Part shown: in pieces, positions 1 to 13,317 of the stretch | How the letters are laid out: each line of letters begins with the position of its first letter | How positions within the stretch are numbered: position 1 is the stretch's first letter | Source: Stratiolaelaps scimitus | Lineage: Eukaryota; Arthropoda; Arachnida; Mesostigmata; Laelapidae | DNA: 64,000 nt | Assembly (NCBI GenBank): GCA_019614645.1 | Contig: JABWDB010000002.1 | Coordinates: 21,131,501 to 21,195,500 of the forward strand | Direction of reading: 5' to 3' | Translations under genes and position numbers: made by a program | The notes under the pieces: model-generated | Told to the model about the DNA's origin: nothing | The model's input: only the letters and a program-made list of their open reading frames with translations | Databases searched by the model: none

Positions 1-1170
1 TGGCGTTGCTCCAGCGGTTGAAGCCTTTCTCGTTCTCCACCTACCTACCACAAGCAACAGCAACAACAACAATAACAGGTGTAAGTTGTTACTGATTCTA
101 CTGCTATTGATACACCGCTGCTGCTGCTGCTGCTGTCACTGATGATGATGATGATGACAACGTTATATTTAGTTGAAGTGATCAGTGGCGTTCTTTCGGT
201 CTCTCGTCTCGTTTTTGTTCCGACTATCCGAAGCGGCTAGTCCACCGCTGCTATGGCAGCCGTAGGACGACTGGGGGTGGTGAAGCACGGAGCGAGAGAG
301 AGAGAGAGAGATGTGATGTGATGTTTGTGTCTGTTGCTGCTGTTGCTGGTGGTGTCGATGTCTGCATAGAGCGGCCAAACGAACGGATGGACGAAGCAGG
401 GCATGGCCGTATCGCCACTGCAGGAACGAATGGACAACCAGCCGACAGAATCGAACAGAGGTAGACAGATTGTCAAAGAACCGCTTGTTCCCCCAATTGC
501 TCGCAGCGGCTACTGGCGATCGAACGATGGCTGTGATTTCTGCCCGTGTCGGGCTTCGTTGGTGAAGCCCAGTGGGACGGGCATACCGACGGACTGACAG
601 ACATCTTACTGATGGACTGACAGACAGACGGACGGACGGAGCGAGCGACCGCCGATGCAACGATGGCGAGTGCCGCAGTAGTCGGCGGCAAAGGCAGACA
701 ACTGCAGCAGCAGCAGCAGCAGCCTTGGACTTCTGATGGCCTTGCTCCTCCATTGCTGTCACACATACACACATACACATACTATTACATAGCACCACCG
801 ACACGAGCAGCCGCAACAACAACAACAGCAGCTTCGACGGCGCTGACGACGACGACGACACCAGCAATAACAGAATAGAGACAGCCCAACCAACCAACCA
901 ACCAACCATCGTAACCCAATCGACCAACGAAGTGACGACAACAGCAACAAGAGCAATAACAGCTACGAACAACAAACATGTTCGCCTCGCACAGAACCAG
1001 TAAAATATTCTAGAAGAAGAAGAAGAAGAAGATGATGTGGGAAGGGAAGCGAAGGAAGGAAGCAACGAAGGAAGATGGTAGCTGTAACAGGACAACAACA
1101 ATAGAGCAAGAACAACGTCAAACAGGACCTAGGCTGTTGTTGCTACGTCCGCCACGGGTGCCGCTTTTAA
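1..1170. repeat. Simple-sequence-rich block, no gene recognised
   Basis: This stretch is dominated by triplet and dinucleotide repeats: CTG at 118-135, GAT at 141-157, GA near 294-311, CAG near 703-722, ACG near 843-860 and AAG near 1013-1031. Long open frames exist on both strands (the longest is 310 codons on the minus strand at 169-1101), but their translations are runs of Ser, Leu, Val or Cys produced by the repeats. I see no domain, no splice-supported exon and no codon pattern of a real protein. Such blocks often occur in enhancers, introns or 5' untranslated exons, but nothing here decides between these. Confidence 0.6.
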
Positions 1171-2651
1171 AAATATATATAGTACGCACGCACACACATA
1201 TATATATATATATATTTGTATATATGATAGTGGTGATTATAGCAATGTATATGATACATTGCAATATGGGCATTGTAGTCGTCGTGGGGTACGGCTGAAA
1301 AACACATGGAACGTCGGCGGATTTGGGGTAATGATTATCGAAATCGTTACGGAATAGCGGATTACGAGATTGAGATGACCTCCTGTCATTCTCTCTCTGA
1401 GGTTCCTCACGTCTGCGAGCCTTATATTTAGGCGTTACGTTGTGGTCAAGGCAGTAGCCAATGGGTGACGAGTTCAAAAGGCGCCTGCCGCGCTAAGTTA
1501 GCGCCTCTGGGTTTATGCTCAACTTCAAACATTGGGAAAGGCAATGAAACATCGCTGTTACTGAACAGCTCCATGCAACTTCAATCAGAATTGCCTCGAC
1601 TTCTGTTCTCGGCGTTAGCTCTGTTCCATTATCACTCTTGCCTTTTGGTGCTCGTCGTACTCCTGCGAGTCAGGTCTCTCGCGTCAAAGGGCACAGCCAA
1701 CTAGCCACTTTATTATTATTATTAGAGATAACTTCGTATGTCTTCATTAAATTATGGTTTCGTCATGCGACACGGCAGAGTGCGTGTCTTACCGCTCTGT
1801 TTTCTCCTATTTTTTTTGCATAACGCCCATGTTCCTATTTACTTAAGATAACTCTATTCATTTCATTCTTAATTGAATAATGACACTTTTGTTACATTGT
1901 GACTGCGGAGCACACCACGCACATTATTTGTTGATCAGATCGGTTCGTGGCCGCTGCGCACCACGCTCATCAGCACTTCCGCACTTGAGTCACTCGGCAC
2001 TCGACGCTGGCCGAGTGCCCTGTGCGTCGAGGGAGGCAATCAAGAAGATAACGACGACGACGCTGAAAAACACGTCCCCGCCTTCTCGTCTCCAACGGAT
2101 CGTTTACTTTACGTCGGGTGGCGGTCATCTTGGTCGACCTTCACCACCGGTTAACTATCATATGTTACACACCTGTAACTACGGACAGGACCAGTTCTGT
2201 TGTCACCTCGAACGCACTTTTCCAGACCTCTACACCCATCATTCTTTTGTGACTCCCCCCCGAGCGAACGCCCGACCACCCGACGTCCCACGAACTCCTC
2301 CTCAGATTGTTCCGCCATCGGCCAGCACCACAACCACACAGACGCACGTCATTATCATCACAGAACAAGCTGGCGCTCGTGCCAGGTACGAGACGAAGTT
2401 GGGGAGGACGTGTCGCCGGCTCTCAGTTCCATCTTGGCTGACCCATCCGGACCTTTCCATCAGCTTCATTCATCCTTCAGGAAAGCTGTGTGACAATCTG
2501 GTTTTCGCGGTCGGATTCAATTCCTAATTCCTCCTAGAAGGTCGCGATGCATGAGCCTCCGTGCGCCTCCTGCTTCCCTGAATACATTCACCGAATAGAC
2601 TTCGCTCGGCCTGTGGTCTGTTAGTCAGGAGTCATTTGTGTGCGGATGTGA

Positions 2652-2685
2652 ATGTATGTATGTATGTATATATATATATATATGT

Positions 2686-2721
<36 letters not shown>
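2652..2721. repeat. ATGT/TA compound microsatellite
   Basis: A short ATGT tetranucleotide run passes into a TA tract interrupted once by GTATACA, then into uninterrupted TA to 2721. It is one of roughly thirty TA tracts in the window. Confidence 0.9.
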
Positions 2722-2724
<3 letters not shown>

Positions 2725-3979
2725 GCCCGTTTCGTATCTCGAGGTTGTTCTTGCCCACCGTCTTCCTGTTCATCAACATCATCTTGTCATGATCATCATC
2801 TTGCTTCGTTCCTCCGCTTGGTCTTCACCAGTTGTCTCTCCCCGTACTATAATAGCTAGCCAGTTTTTCATTACATCGCTTTGGCATGTGTCGACTACGT
2901 GTAAGTCGATGGGGGTCCGTGTAGCGCGCGCTTACTGCTACTGGACCCGGCGGTAACGAAGTGGTGGTGATCTCGTCTCCTCACGAATGGTGCCGTCTTT
3001 CTGGTGTCCTTGAAGTGGTTTGTTACTCGCCGGCGACTGCTGGGAGGCAAGGGCCGTCAAACGTGGCCGATCGCCTGTTGTTCGTCCGCTCCGAGCTTCT
3101 GCCATCGCTGGAACGTGGGGGCGATGTAACCAAAGTAAACCAAACCAAAATGAACTCAATGGAAATGTGATGGGAGCGTTTGCCCCCTCCTCATCTTCGC
3201 CGCTCGAGCGAGAGCGTCTCGCTGGATCTCCGCTCTGGTGCTAGATTGGTGTGTGTGTATAAGCCCATGTGTGTGTATATGAGTATATATGCGTTCCTGC
3301 GTGCTGGTATCACTGTGTTTGTGAGTGATTACGCTGGACCACAAGCACTAGTAATAGTCGGAGCCATTATCAGGAGGCCTGCCAAGATACGGCTAGCGAT
3401 GAGAGCGAAGTAGTCTTTTTTTTTGTCTCTTGTTTCTCCTCCACCTCCTCTTGCCTGCAACACTCCGAGCCATACTAACCATATCAAACTATGCCATGAC
3501 AACATCATCATCGACACCTGACCGCCGCTGAACCAAGACGATTCTGTTCGATTGTGCTAGCAACAGTAGTAACAGCAGCAGCAGCAGCAGCAGAAATAAC
3601 GACGGCAACGACTTCGGCGGCGGGGATCGTGGCTGTGTCGGACAACGACCAGCAACACAAACTAACCAATCGCTGTCCGTGCCAATTTGTAATCTTCCCG
3701 CGCAGAAATGGAAGAGTCGCTGATGTCGATAGATGAAGCGAGTGTGAACGAAGTGAACGAGCCAACGAATCAAGCAGAGGCAAAAATCAGAGTCAGATGA
3801 GGTGGTTCCAGATGTTCCAGGCAGCTGGGGGAGAGGGGGGTCCACAACGACGACAACGACAACGACAAACAGTGAGGGAATCGAATGCCGGAAGTAGAAT
3901 TGCTTCATGAGCAACACTTTCATTTGCTGCTGTTTCGATAAAAGCACCCCAAGAGTTGACAGGGAGAGAATCAAGAACG

Positions 3980-4018
<39 letters not shown>

Positions 4019-7000
4019 CGTACATATATATAAATTACTAATATTGGTTTGACGCGGCTTGTGAATGTTGTCTTATGAAGCTGAGATTTAAACACCTGGG
4101 AGCGTTTTGTGTATCGGTAATTTGGGGCTTACATCCTGCAGACAAAAATGGCTCTCTCTGTTCTACGACTGTTCATATGAGGGGCATTTCCTAAAATATT
4201 GTCACAAGGATGTACCTAAAACATATCTGAAACTCCTTCACAATTTAAGCCAACTGGAGATTTTGATTTTTGCAGCCGTGCTCGATGGCTACAACAGTAT
4301 TGATAAAATAAACACCCCGACAGAGCACGCAAATCGAAAATCTAGGCGAAATATACCCCAAGAACTGAGACTAATTTGCATGCGAAGTACGCTACGTATG
4401 CCTTCTATATATATATATATATATATATACATATAGAGAGAATCTGAAAGGTTCGCTAGGATTGTCTGTACAAACTCTCACCGGGGCGACAGTTGAGAGG
4501 AGACAGATGAATCGTTTAAATAGTTAAATGAAAGTCACCTTCATAAAATACGAGGCATAAGTCACTCTCATATATTGTTCATATCCGGCTGATTAGTTGT
4601 ACAAGTTCTCCGATCTGTTGAATTAGTGTGGGCAACTTTCTAGTCATCCCGTACATCCACCACCACCACCTTGGTTCATATATGCACGGAAGCCAGGGCC
4701 GCGCGCCAAAAGGGTTGGCTAGCCTCCGATGGATGGTCTCATTCTCTTATGCGCTTTTTCTCCCGCTCGCTTTCACGGGACGGGGACGAGATGATGATGT
4801 TGGGCGTGAGCCAGAAACGGGACAGATTCAAATTTGCCCCTATCCCATTCGATGAGAGAGCCGCATTTGCACGCGATAAAGGAGAGGCGTTTGAAAATCA
4901 ACAATCTTTTTCCGTCGACGTCGGCGACTCCAACGGCGACATCGTGATTGTCATAATACCGGCCGGTATTATTCGTGACTCGGCCCATAACGTATCACGA
5001 TGATAATAATAATAATGATAATAATAAGCATAGTTGGGACAATGCAGGGCGTGGCAAATCTCTATGTGTAATGTGTATAATGATGATATAGGGGTGTTTA
5101 AGTCGCTGTAGGTGCTCCGAATGGGCACAACGAGAAATCGAGAGGTTGACGATTCCGTCACCGATTCTGATTCGAACACGAGAATTGTTTGATGACCAGT
5201 TGATCAAGTTTAACCGGCTCAGTTGAGAACAAGACCACCGACAATGTTATCATAGGTAAATAGGTTCAGATGTCTCACGCGCACGGCGTGACAAGAATAT
5301 ATATATGTATATATATATTTCGTTTCGGGCCATGTGGTAACACAACCTTTGCTAGGGCATACCTCTACGGCGAGATAGTATGAATTAAAATCAGTAAACG
5401 ACCGAGAGTGTGCACGCTGTCAAGATGGAGATCTAGCAAGGGGGCGTTCAGATCGATGGACCAGACAACGGGAAACGAGGCTTGCCGTGATTTGGGTAAG
5501 TTGCCAAAGAGGCTCGTCGCATTTTGTGAAAGAAAGGCGAATTCGTTCGTTTTTTTTCTTCTTTGTCTCCGTCGTTGTCCCTCTGTTACTCGTGGGCTTT
5601 CGGTATATGCATCTATTATATTTCGCTACGTACAGGCCCGCCCGCCCGCTTGCTCCACACTTCCGAAGACGCTCGTGAATCTCGTTGCACAATTAGAGTG
5701 GACGGCTGATTTTCTATTGCATATATATATATATAGATGGAATCACGTTCCAGGTGACTTCGGTATCCGACTTCGCATACTTCCTAATGTGTGTTAGACC
5801 ATTTTTACTGTTATACAATCAAAAACCTTGTATTCCCTGCAGTATCGAGTAGGTAAGCATTGGTATTGAGCGCCCGCTTGTTCCTTCGTCAGCGGTTGCT
5901 CCTGGCCGAGGAATGGCGAATGTCATTTTCCCTGTCATGGCCAGCTTATAATTGAGTCGTATTTGATTTTCTGTATATGTACCACCTCGCCCTCGTTCTG
6001 CATCGAGCTTGACATATCGAGCTGTGGTATCGAGGCAGCGGTGCAGGCTGCGGACCACCCCTTTGTGCCTCATAGAGTGGCACCTCACGAAGCGGCGGCT
6101 CGACAACGTTCCAACGGCAACGCGGCAATTGGGCAACGGTGCAAGCGGACAGAGGGTACGATATAGCTGAGAGTCCCGCCTATTTTTGTGCTGGCGTTGC
6201 AATGGGGGGCCCGCATCTCGGAGAACTTGTTTGTTTCCAAGATCAAGACTAGATAGAGCAGACTGCAGGGACAGAATCAAGGCCAAAATGATCAAAAGTC
6301 GATCAATTTTTTTTGTTTACATTGCAGACAACTTAAGTGGCAATCGGTACATATCAGATACATTGTCCCTTGCTGACTCACTGCCGTATAGTGTTGACCA
6401 CAGCCTGGCCGTGTCTTGTTTTTTGTACACAACGACTTAGTGAAGTGTTCAAGGTTGCCTACGACTCGAAGGCCATTTCCTCGGCTAAAAAACAGTGCAT
6501 GCTTCACACCGTACACTGTGCGTACAATCGAGCATTTATACATCTAATGTATCAGCCATAGTTAAATGGTTAATATGGTTGACCCAGTAGCGCAGCAGAT
6601 CAACAAACGCGTTGACCGCAACGTCGTGAAGCCAGAGAACAAAACCAGGTTGTACCTGGTCAAACGATCACTGCTTCAGATAGCCATCGTACAAAACGCG
6701 AGATTAGGTGCACGTAACGCGCAGGTTCATTAAGCGTGCTCTTATCCCATCATACGTCGCTAGACAGCGCAATCGGTATCCTCGAACGAAATAATAGCGC
6801 GTTGAATCAGCAGAACTAAAAACAGTTGGAAAAACTACAATAAAAAACAAAAGATCTATAAAGTGAGCGCGCATTCTTCTGTATATATATATATATATAT
6901 ATGTATATATTTGAAATTCCTCTCCGTCTCGTCTCGTTGAAGTACAAAGCGAAACAGGGTGCCCACCCCCAGCGTCGCCCGCCGCAGTGGCGAGGCACTT

Positions 7001-9716
7001 ACTTTCCGCTGCGGCGGCCACTTCTATATTCTGTGATAGCTAAATTCTGTGACCCGCCGCCTCGTGTGGCTGCTGTTCGACAGCGAGACACACAGAGAGA
7101 TAGGCTGCGCTGTCTATAGACAGTGAGAGAGAGAAAGAGAGAGATAGTTAGACGTTGCGTAACTTCTGCAAACCATGGTACGAGCACTGTGGCAACGAAG
7201 GGGGTAACGATGTTGATGTCAGTTATATTATATAAGATTATGTAACATACACACGCGGACACAACAACGTTCACAAAGACCTCGCTCGCGTTGCTTTCTG
7301 TTGGGTATGATTGTAGATGGTGAAAGAGTATTAGCGGATGATGAGAACGGCACGAGTGTGATGAGATATTCTAACCAGGTGGAGCGTGTGTGTGTGTGTA
7401 CGCCGAAGAATATGTATGTATATATATATAGATACATATATATATATATATATATATGCGTGTGTGTGTCGTTCATTAAACTATACCTCTGGTGTGCAGG
7501 GTAGTGAGATGATTATTACTACGATTACAACGATGACGACAACCACTATAACAGGTACGACAACGACAACTGCTACTGCTACTAAAGCACTATTGTGTGA
7601 CGGCTTTGGGGGCTAGACACAGTTGTGCGTGTGTGTGTGTTTCACTGTTTCATGGAGTCGATATCATAGGAAAAAATGGCCGAACACAACAACACAATGA
7701 GTGTATTGTGTGTGAATTCACTATACCGAGCGTTGTTTTGCGTATGAGCCAAGCGACAACAATATCATCACTGTCATTATCACCACTTCTTCTGTGACCC
7801 TCCCATGCGTCGACGGATCTGTCCGAGTACAACTTGTGTCTGTATCAAGGTGTACACAGTCGTCATGTGCTGGAGGAAGATCATCTAGAGCAGGCTCATC
7901 TAATGGTAACCGTGCTAGCTGGACCTACTCGGGAATATATCCGTCCATGAGGTCAGCCCATATATATATATATATATATGCCATCGTGCACAGTAGTATT
8001 GAGCAAGTTATTTTTTTCAAAGTTGGCTGAGCAAACATCGAATCGTACGCCGTTCGTCCGATTCGGCAGGACGATCGACGATCTATGTAATCGGCTCCGT
8101 GCACGGCTTGATGAAATCATTTCTGCGTCGAATTTGACGACACGAAAAACATTGATGTATTTTTATATGTGTGGCCTCCTCATTCACTGCCGCTGCGTGT
8201 AGTGTGCGTGTCCCGTGATTGCAGATCGTATGGCTTGCATCATGCCATATGCGGGCGTTGTACAATTTTACATGCGTTCGTCGCCACTTCTCCATTTCGA
8301 TTTCGCGAGTCGACAGCGAATCAACGAATGTCAATGATGCCGCCTCTCGTCGAGAGAGAGAGAGACAGAGAGACCCCACCTACCAATGTTTCTATCGGGG
8401 GAGTCGATTCTACAGTCAGTCGCTGTAGCATTTGCCGCATCGGGATTGTGGTCGGAATACCACTCGGAAGAGTCTCTGCGGGTTTTTTTTCTCATCGATT
8501 TTTGGTCCCTCTCGAACGATGAATACACACTTGGCTAGAAATAAATCATTGGATCGAGGCGTCGCGCGCAAGTGAAACGGACTACCAGAACTAGTCAATG
8601 GTGCAACACGATGATATTGTGGCAAAAATGCAACCAAGGACGCAGCTCTATGCCAGCGTTCGCGGTATAAACGAATAGTGCGAGCTGGTTAGGCGAGCTA
8701 ACGATTTGGCAAAAGGTCTCTCCTGCGAACGAGGAACGCGCTGGTTGCTCGACTGGGCGGTGCGTTTCTGCGCACCGGCGCCATCAGTGGCCCGATACCT
8801 GTATTGAAAGGTGCCCCCGGCGAGGGAGAGAGAGAGAGTTATTAGATTTTCGATGCTGCTGTGCTAATTAGCAAATTACTTCGCCATCTCTTAGTCGTTG
8901 GTGAAGAGACCATCATACATACGTAATTCAACTGTTGTTGATACATGCTGCATATTAAAGAACTCCTTGTACAAGCTCATCCGCGTCACACAATGAATGT
9001 CCCACTTACGGCTGCGCTGTACCGTAAACGCATTTTAGGTCGAGTTCGATATTTGCTTTCTTTCAAATTGCGCAAGCAGAGAATGCTCGAAGATCCTAAA
9101 CATTCGTTGAATCGTTCCTCCTTTTCAAGTTTCCTGTGTCACAGTGTGCCTATGCAAATGCCTTCACGGTACAATGTTGCGCGATCACGAACGACACCGC
9201 GGTGCAGCTGCCCCGCCGCCAGCCGTTACCGTTTATGGCGACATTCGTTAGCTCGACAGACAACGATACGTCTGTCCACTGTAACGACCCATATTGCACC
9301 ACAGAAATCATCAGAACAACACAACATCTGCGACAGTAACGCTGGGCAGAAGGAGAGAAGGTGAACGAGATGGGTATGGAGAGAGAGAGGAGTTGTATTA
9401 CCAAACTCTGCTTTGTGCGTGTGTGTGTGTGTGTTGATGTGAGCGTACTTTTGCAGCATGTCTATTATACAATATTATCTCTCTCTCTCTCTATATCCGC
9501 CTATCTACTCATCTTCCCTCGATCCATTAAATCGTCTCTTCGTTGCCGTCCGACGTAGCGCTTTGTTGTTGTTTTGCTTTTTCGCAACCGCGATGGTGTA
9601 ACCCTTACGGCCCAACGAAGACGGCCTTGTCGTCTACTACCCAATCATCCATTATTCCATTATTCTGGAAGTCTGTCCTGTGAATGTTCTCTCTCACACA
9701 AACATACACACACACA

Positions 9717-9738
9717 TATATATATATATAAATTACAA

Positions 9739-9776
<38 letters not shown>
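9717..9776. repeat. Two adjacent TA microsatellites
   Basis: A short TA tract, a 9-base unique spacer (aattacaag) and a second long TA tract follow a CA-rich lead-in. A GA tract lies just downstream (about 9817-9845), so three dinucleotide repeat types cluster within 150 bases. Confidence 0.9.
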
Positions 9777-9778
<2 letters not shown>

Positions 9779-12700
9779 GATTCCATCGAGCTCTCCTCCT
9801 TTGACGTCTTTGATTCTCTGAGAGAGAGAGAGAGAGAGAGAGAGGAGTCTGAGTCAGATAAAATAGATAATAGTAATAAGAAATAAACGGTGAACGGGGA
9901 AAATTCGCCCCCATGAGATCAACGAGTTGCTCATATGTAAATATTACCATCGTTCAAAGACAGCGAAGCAAAATGTATTTCGAACGCAAAATGTCGCACA
10001 CAAAATCTCGCACGTCAACAAACAATCACACATCACCCCCTACTGTTTTGCATTCGTATAATCTCATATGACATAACATCACGACCGCTGCCGGAGGAGG
10101 CTGGGCTGAGTATGAGAAGGCAATCAGATAAAAAAAAAACGCCGTGTACGATGAACGTCCATGTTGCTGTTGTGCGCCTGTTGCGGCAGCAGATGTCCCG
10201 TTGCTACTGATATCGTCGTTGACATCGATGTATTTATTGATTGTGACGTTATTATGCGAATGCGTGTACAACAACACCAACCACCAACGACCAACAATCT
10301 CGACAACAACAACGATCTCGACAACAACAACAACAACAATAACAACAACAACACCACCACCACCAGTAACAACAACAACACCACCACCAGCAACAACAGC
10401 AACAGCGAGCCGCTGCACCACGCCAGTTACACGACGCAAGGCAAATAGTCAACGGTATCACAACGGCGACCATACAGCAGTGTTTTCCGCCTCAGCCGTC
10501 AACCGAACGAGTTGAGTCATTCATTTTCGATACAACTGCCATACAGGATACCAGCGGCGGCCGACACAGCCGATCATCGCGTTGGACAGCATACGCAGCA
10601 TTGGGGCGCATGTACATTTGCACATTATAGCTGGTGGCGATGCCGTAGCGATATCAGGTCGATGGTAGAATCGAGGGAGAACTCAGGGGCGATTTTTGTA
10701 ATACCGCTCGATGCGAAGACGGATAATGACGATGCGTATCCATAGATTGGCAGGCAGGCAGGCGGGCGGGCAGACTGTCGATAGTGAAAATCTTCTGATT
10801 ACTATGACAAATAAACAAAAGAAATTCTTCGAGATGATTCAACTGTTTGACGAACGGAACGACGTAAAAAACGCACACAGTGTTGGATGTATCTTTTTTT
10901 TTCTCTTTCTGGGAACATCGTCGTCGTCGTCGTAATAGTAACAATAATGTACAGTGGCCGGAAAAACGATGCATGTTAGAAATACATATATCCCATAGCT
11001 GGAGAAGTTTGTAGCTGCTTTTTTGTACTTGTCACAATGGTATTGGGCTCGTATTGGGTAACGCGCGCTGCTGCTGTGTTCGATTGAACGGACAGAACGT
11101 CCAAATCTCTATCCGAACGGTGAGTGCGTTCCTGTGACGGATTGTAGAAAATTTTCGAACAAAAAAAATATTGATAAAAACGTTCGTTTCGTTATAGCCA
11201 ACGATGAATTCGACATTTCATGCATTTATGAGGGAGACGCGCTTTTACGTAAAACACGTCAATAAAAAAGGCGGACCACTCCTTCGACGTAATCGTTTTC
11301 CGTCAACTGTGCGCCCGTAACGGAAACAACAGAAATATTACTGCAATGCAATTAATAAATTGTGGCCACGCCAACACGACAAATGGCTACTATTATTTAT
11401 TATATAATAGATCCGAGGTGTAACACAGGTTAACTGACAAACCGTTTCGAAACGTCGTATAGTTTATTAGGCGCTTCGGAATCGTCCGGACACTTCAGAG
11501 CGATACGCACCCGTAGTTTGACACAGATCAAAACAGCGGTGGAGTTAGACGTGACGGTGATTCAACTACTCCACGTTTTTAATAAGCTCCACTATTACTA
11601 TTATTGCTGCTGCTGGTGCTATTGCCGCATTGTCTGATGGTCTGATGATTGCCCAATCTGATGAGAACCCTTCACGTTTGACAGTGGCCGTTGCCCACAC
11701 ACCTGCACAGGCGTAAGTATTCGTGATCCTGTTTACATTATGACGTTCATTGGATCATATAATCATATTAGTAGGTGGTGCTGCTTCTGGGGCGAGGTGG
11801 TGATGGTGGTCATTGAGCCCTTAATGGTCCACTGAACGCCCCCCATTCAACCCTGGACTTCTGGCCCCGTCTTCTGTTTTGTCTCGGCATCCTTCTCGCT
11901 CTCTCTCTCTGCATCAGCCTCGTTCTCTTCGCTTGTCGTCATTTGATCGCCAGCAGCTGCAGCAACGGCAATGCCACCACTCGCTGTTACCCATTCACCG
12001 CCCGCCCATTCAACAACGAATAACTCGGCTCAGCTGACTTTGCTCTGATCTGATCTGACGGTCAATGTCAGGGCCGTCTGCGGCCGGTCGACGGTGCCGC
12101 TCTGGTTCCTTGCAGCGCCCGGCCCCCAACAGCTAGCGACGGTACCCCAGCCACGACGTCGCCACTGAACTCAGCATAATATTGCTGGCCACGTTGCCGC
12201 TGTTATGTAACATAGCAGAGCCAGCAGCAACAGTAAATGATGCCGCCGCCGCAGCCGCAGATACCCCCGCCTTACATGAGACGCTGTCAGCGAGCGAACG
12301 CTTGTTCGTTCAACGGCGTCAGGGAGCGCGTGTGTGTATCGCCACCACGCGGCTTCTGGTGCCGGAAGAACTCCGGCGATTGTGTGCCTATTGTGACAAT
12401 TGCGGGAACGGCTGAAATTTCACCGCTGCTGGCGGCGACCAGCACGTAGCGTCAACGGTTACTGCTGGCTGGGCGGTAGGGACCTCGCTACAAACGTAGA
12501 AGTGATTACTCTCATACACAGTGTGTATGTTAGTGCTGCTACTTGTTCTTGTAGTTGTCGTTGGCTTCTCTGCGCTGGCTAGTTCTTCATTTGGCGACTT
12601 TTTTTCCACTCTTAATTGCGGAATCAATAGGTTGCATGCACTAATGGGCATATCTATGCCTCATCCAGTTCGCTTTGGATGTCATGCATTACTGGTTACT

Positions 12701-13294
12701 ATCAACAACAGCAGCACATCAGCCATGGTCATCATTGTCTTCAACATTGACGGGTTATCGTCCCTCGCTGTTTATCGTTCATTCGCGATTTGTCGACATG
12801 CCTTTTTTTCATTGCGTCAGGTCTCCTTATATCCGGGCTACGTGCCGTTGAAGGCTACTTAATTACCTCCTTTCAAATAATAATAATAATCATTCTCTGG
12901 GCAGCGGCGGTTGTAAAAGTCCGAGGAAGATCGCCTGCGCGCGACGAATGCAACTTCCTTTTGTCCCCAGCTTTTAAGGCGTTCACTCAAGGCAAAATCC
13001 GACAAGATTGCTTGATAGTAGATTATATACGGTCGAAAACCGTGGTAGCTGTAATCGTACCCTGGCACAACCATCTGTATAATTTTTTTGCATACACTAT
13101 CTGATCCATCTGTCCATAATTGACAGTATTTGTTAGCAGCAGCAAACCTTAGAGCCTTGCCAGATAAGAACCAAAAGTGTCGATGCATATCAGAGCTCTA
13201 TGAGAGTATTGGTGGAGTCGTCTATCTGATCGACTTCAGTTCAATTCACTTCCTTCCTTCCTTCCTTGAGAGTGCGAGCCACGATAGGAGACCA

Positions 13295-13317
13295 CTTTTT
13301 GAGGACCACTCAAAAAG
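13295..13317. repeat. Short perfect inverted repeat (hairpin)
   Basis: CTTTTTGAG at 13295-13303 is followed by the 5-base loop GACCA and the exact reverse complement CTCAAAAAG at 13309-13317. No gene is recognised next to it and its role is unknown. Confidence 0.7.

Noticed and set aside
169..1101. 310-codon open frame on the minus strand
   Set aside because: The translation is Ser, Leu, Val and Arg runs produced by CAG, GAC and GA repeats; no domain or coding pattern.
1118..1477. 119-codon minus-strand frame whose first half looks protein-like
   Set aside because: The second half is coded by TA and CA repeats, no domain is recognised and no splice site clearly separates the halves.
1880..2527. 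215-codon open frame on the plus strand
   Set aside because: Long but without recognisable domain, and other frames over the same DNA are also open, pointing to stop-poor GC-rich sequence. Not strong enough to call a gene.
5819..6295. 158-codon open frame on the minus strand
   Set aside because: No recognised motif, no supporting splice or promoter context; a second frame over the same DNA is also open.
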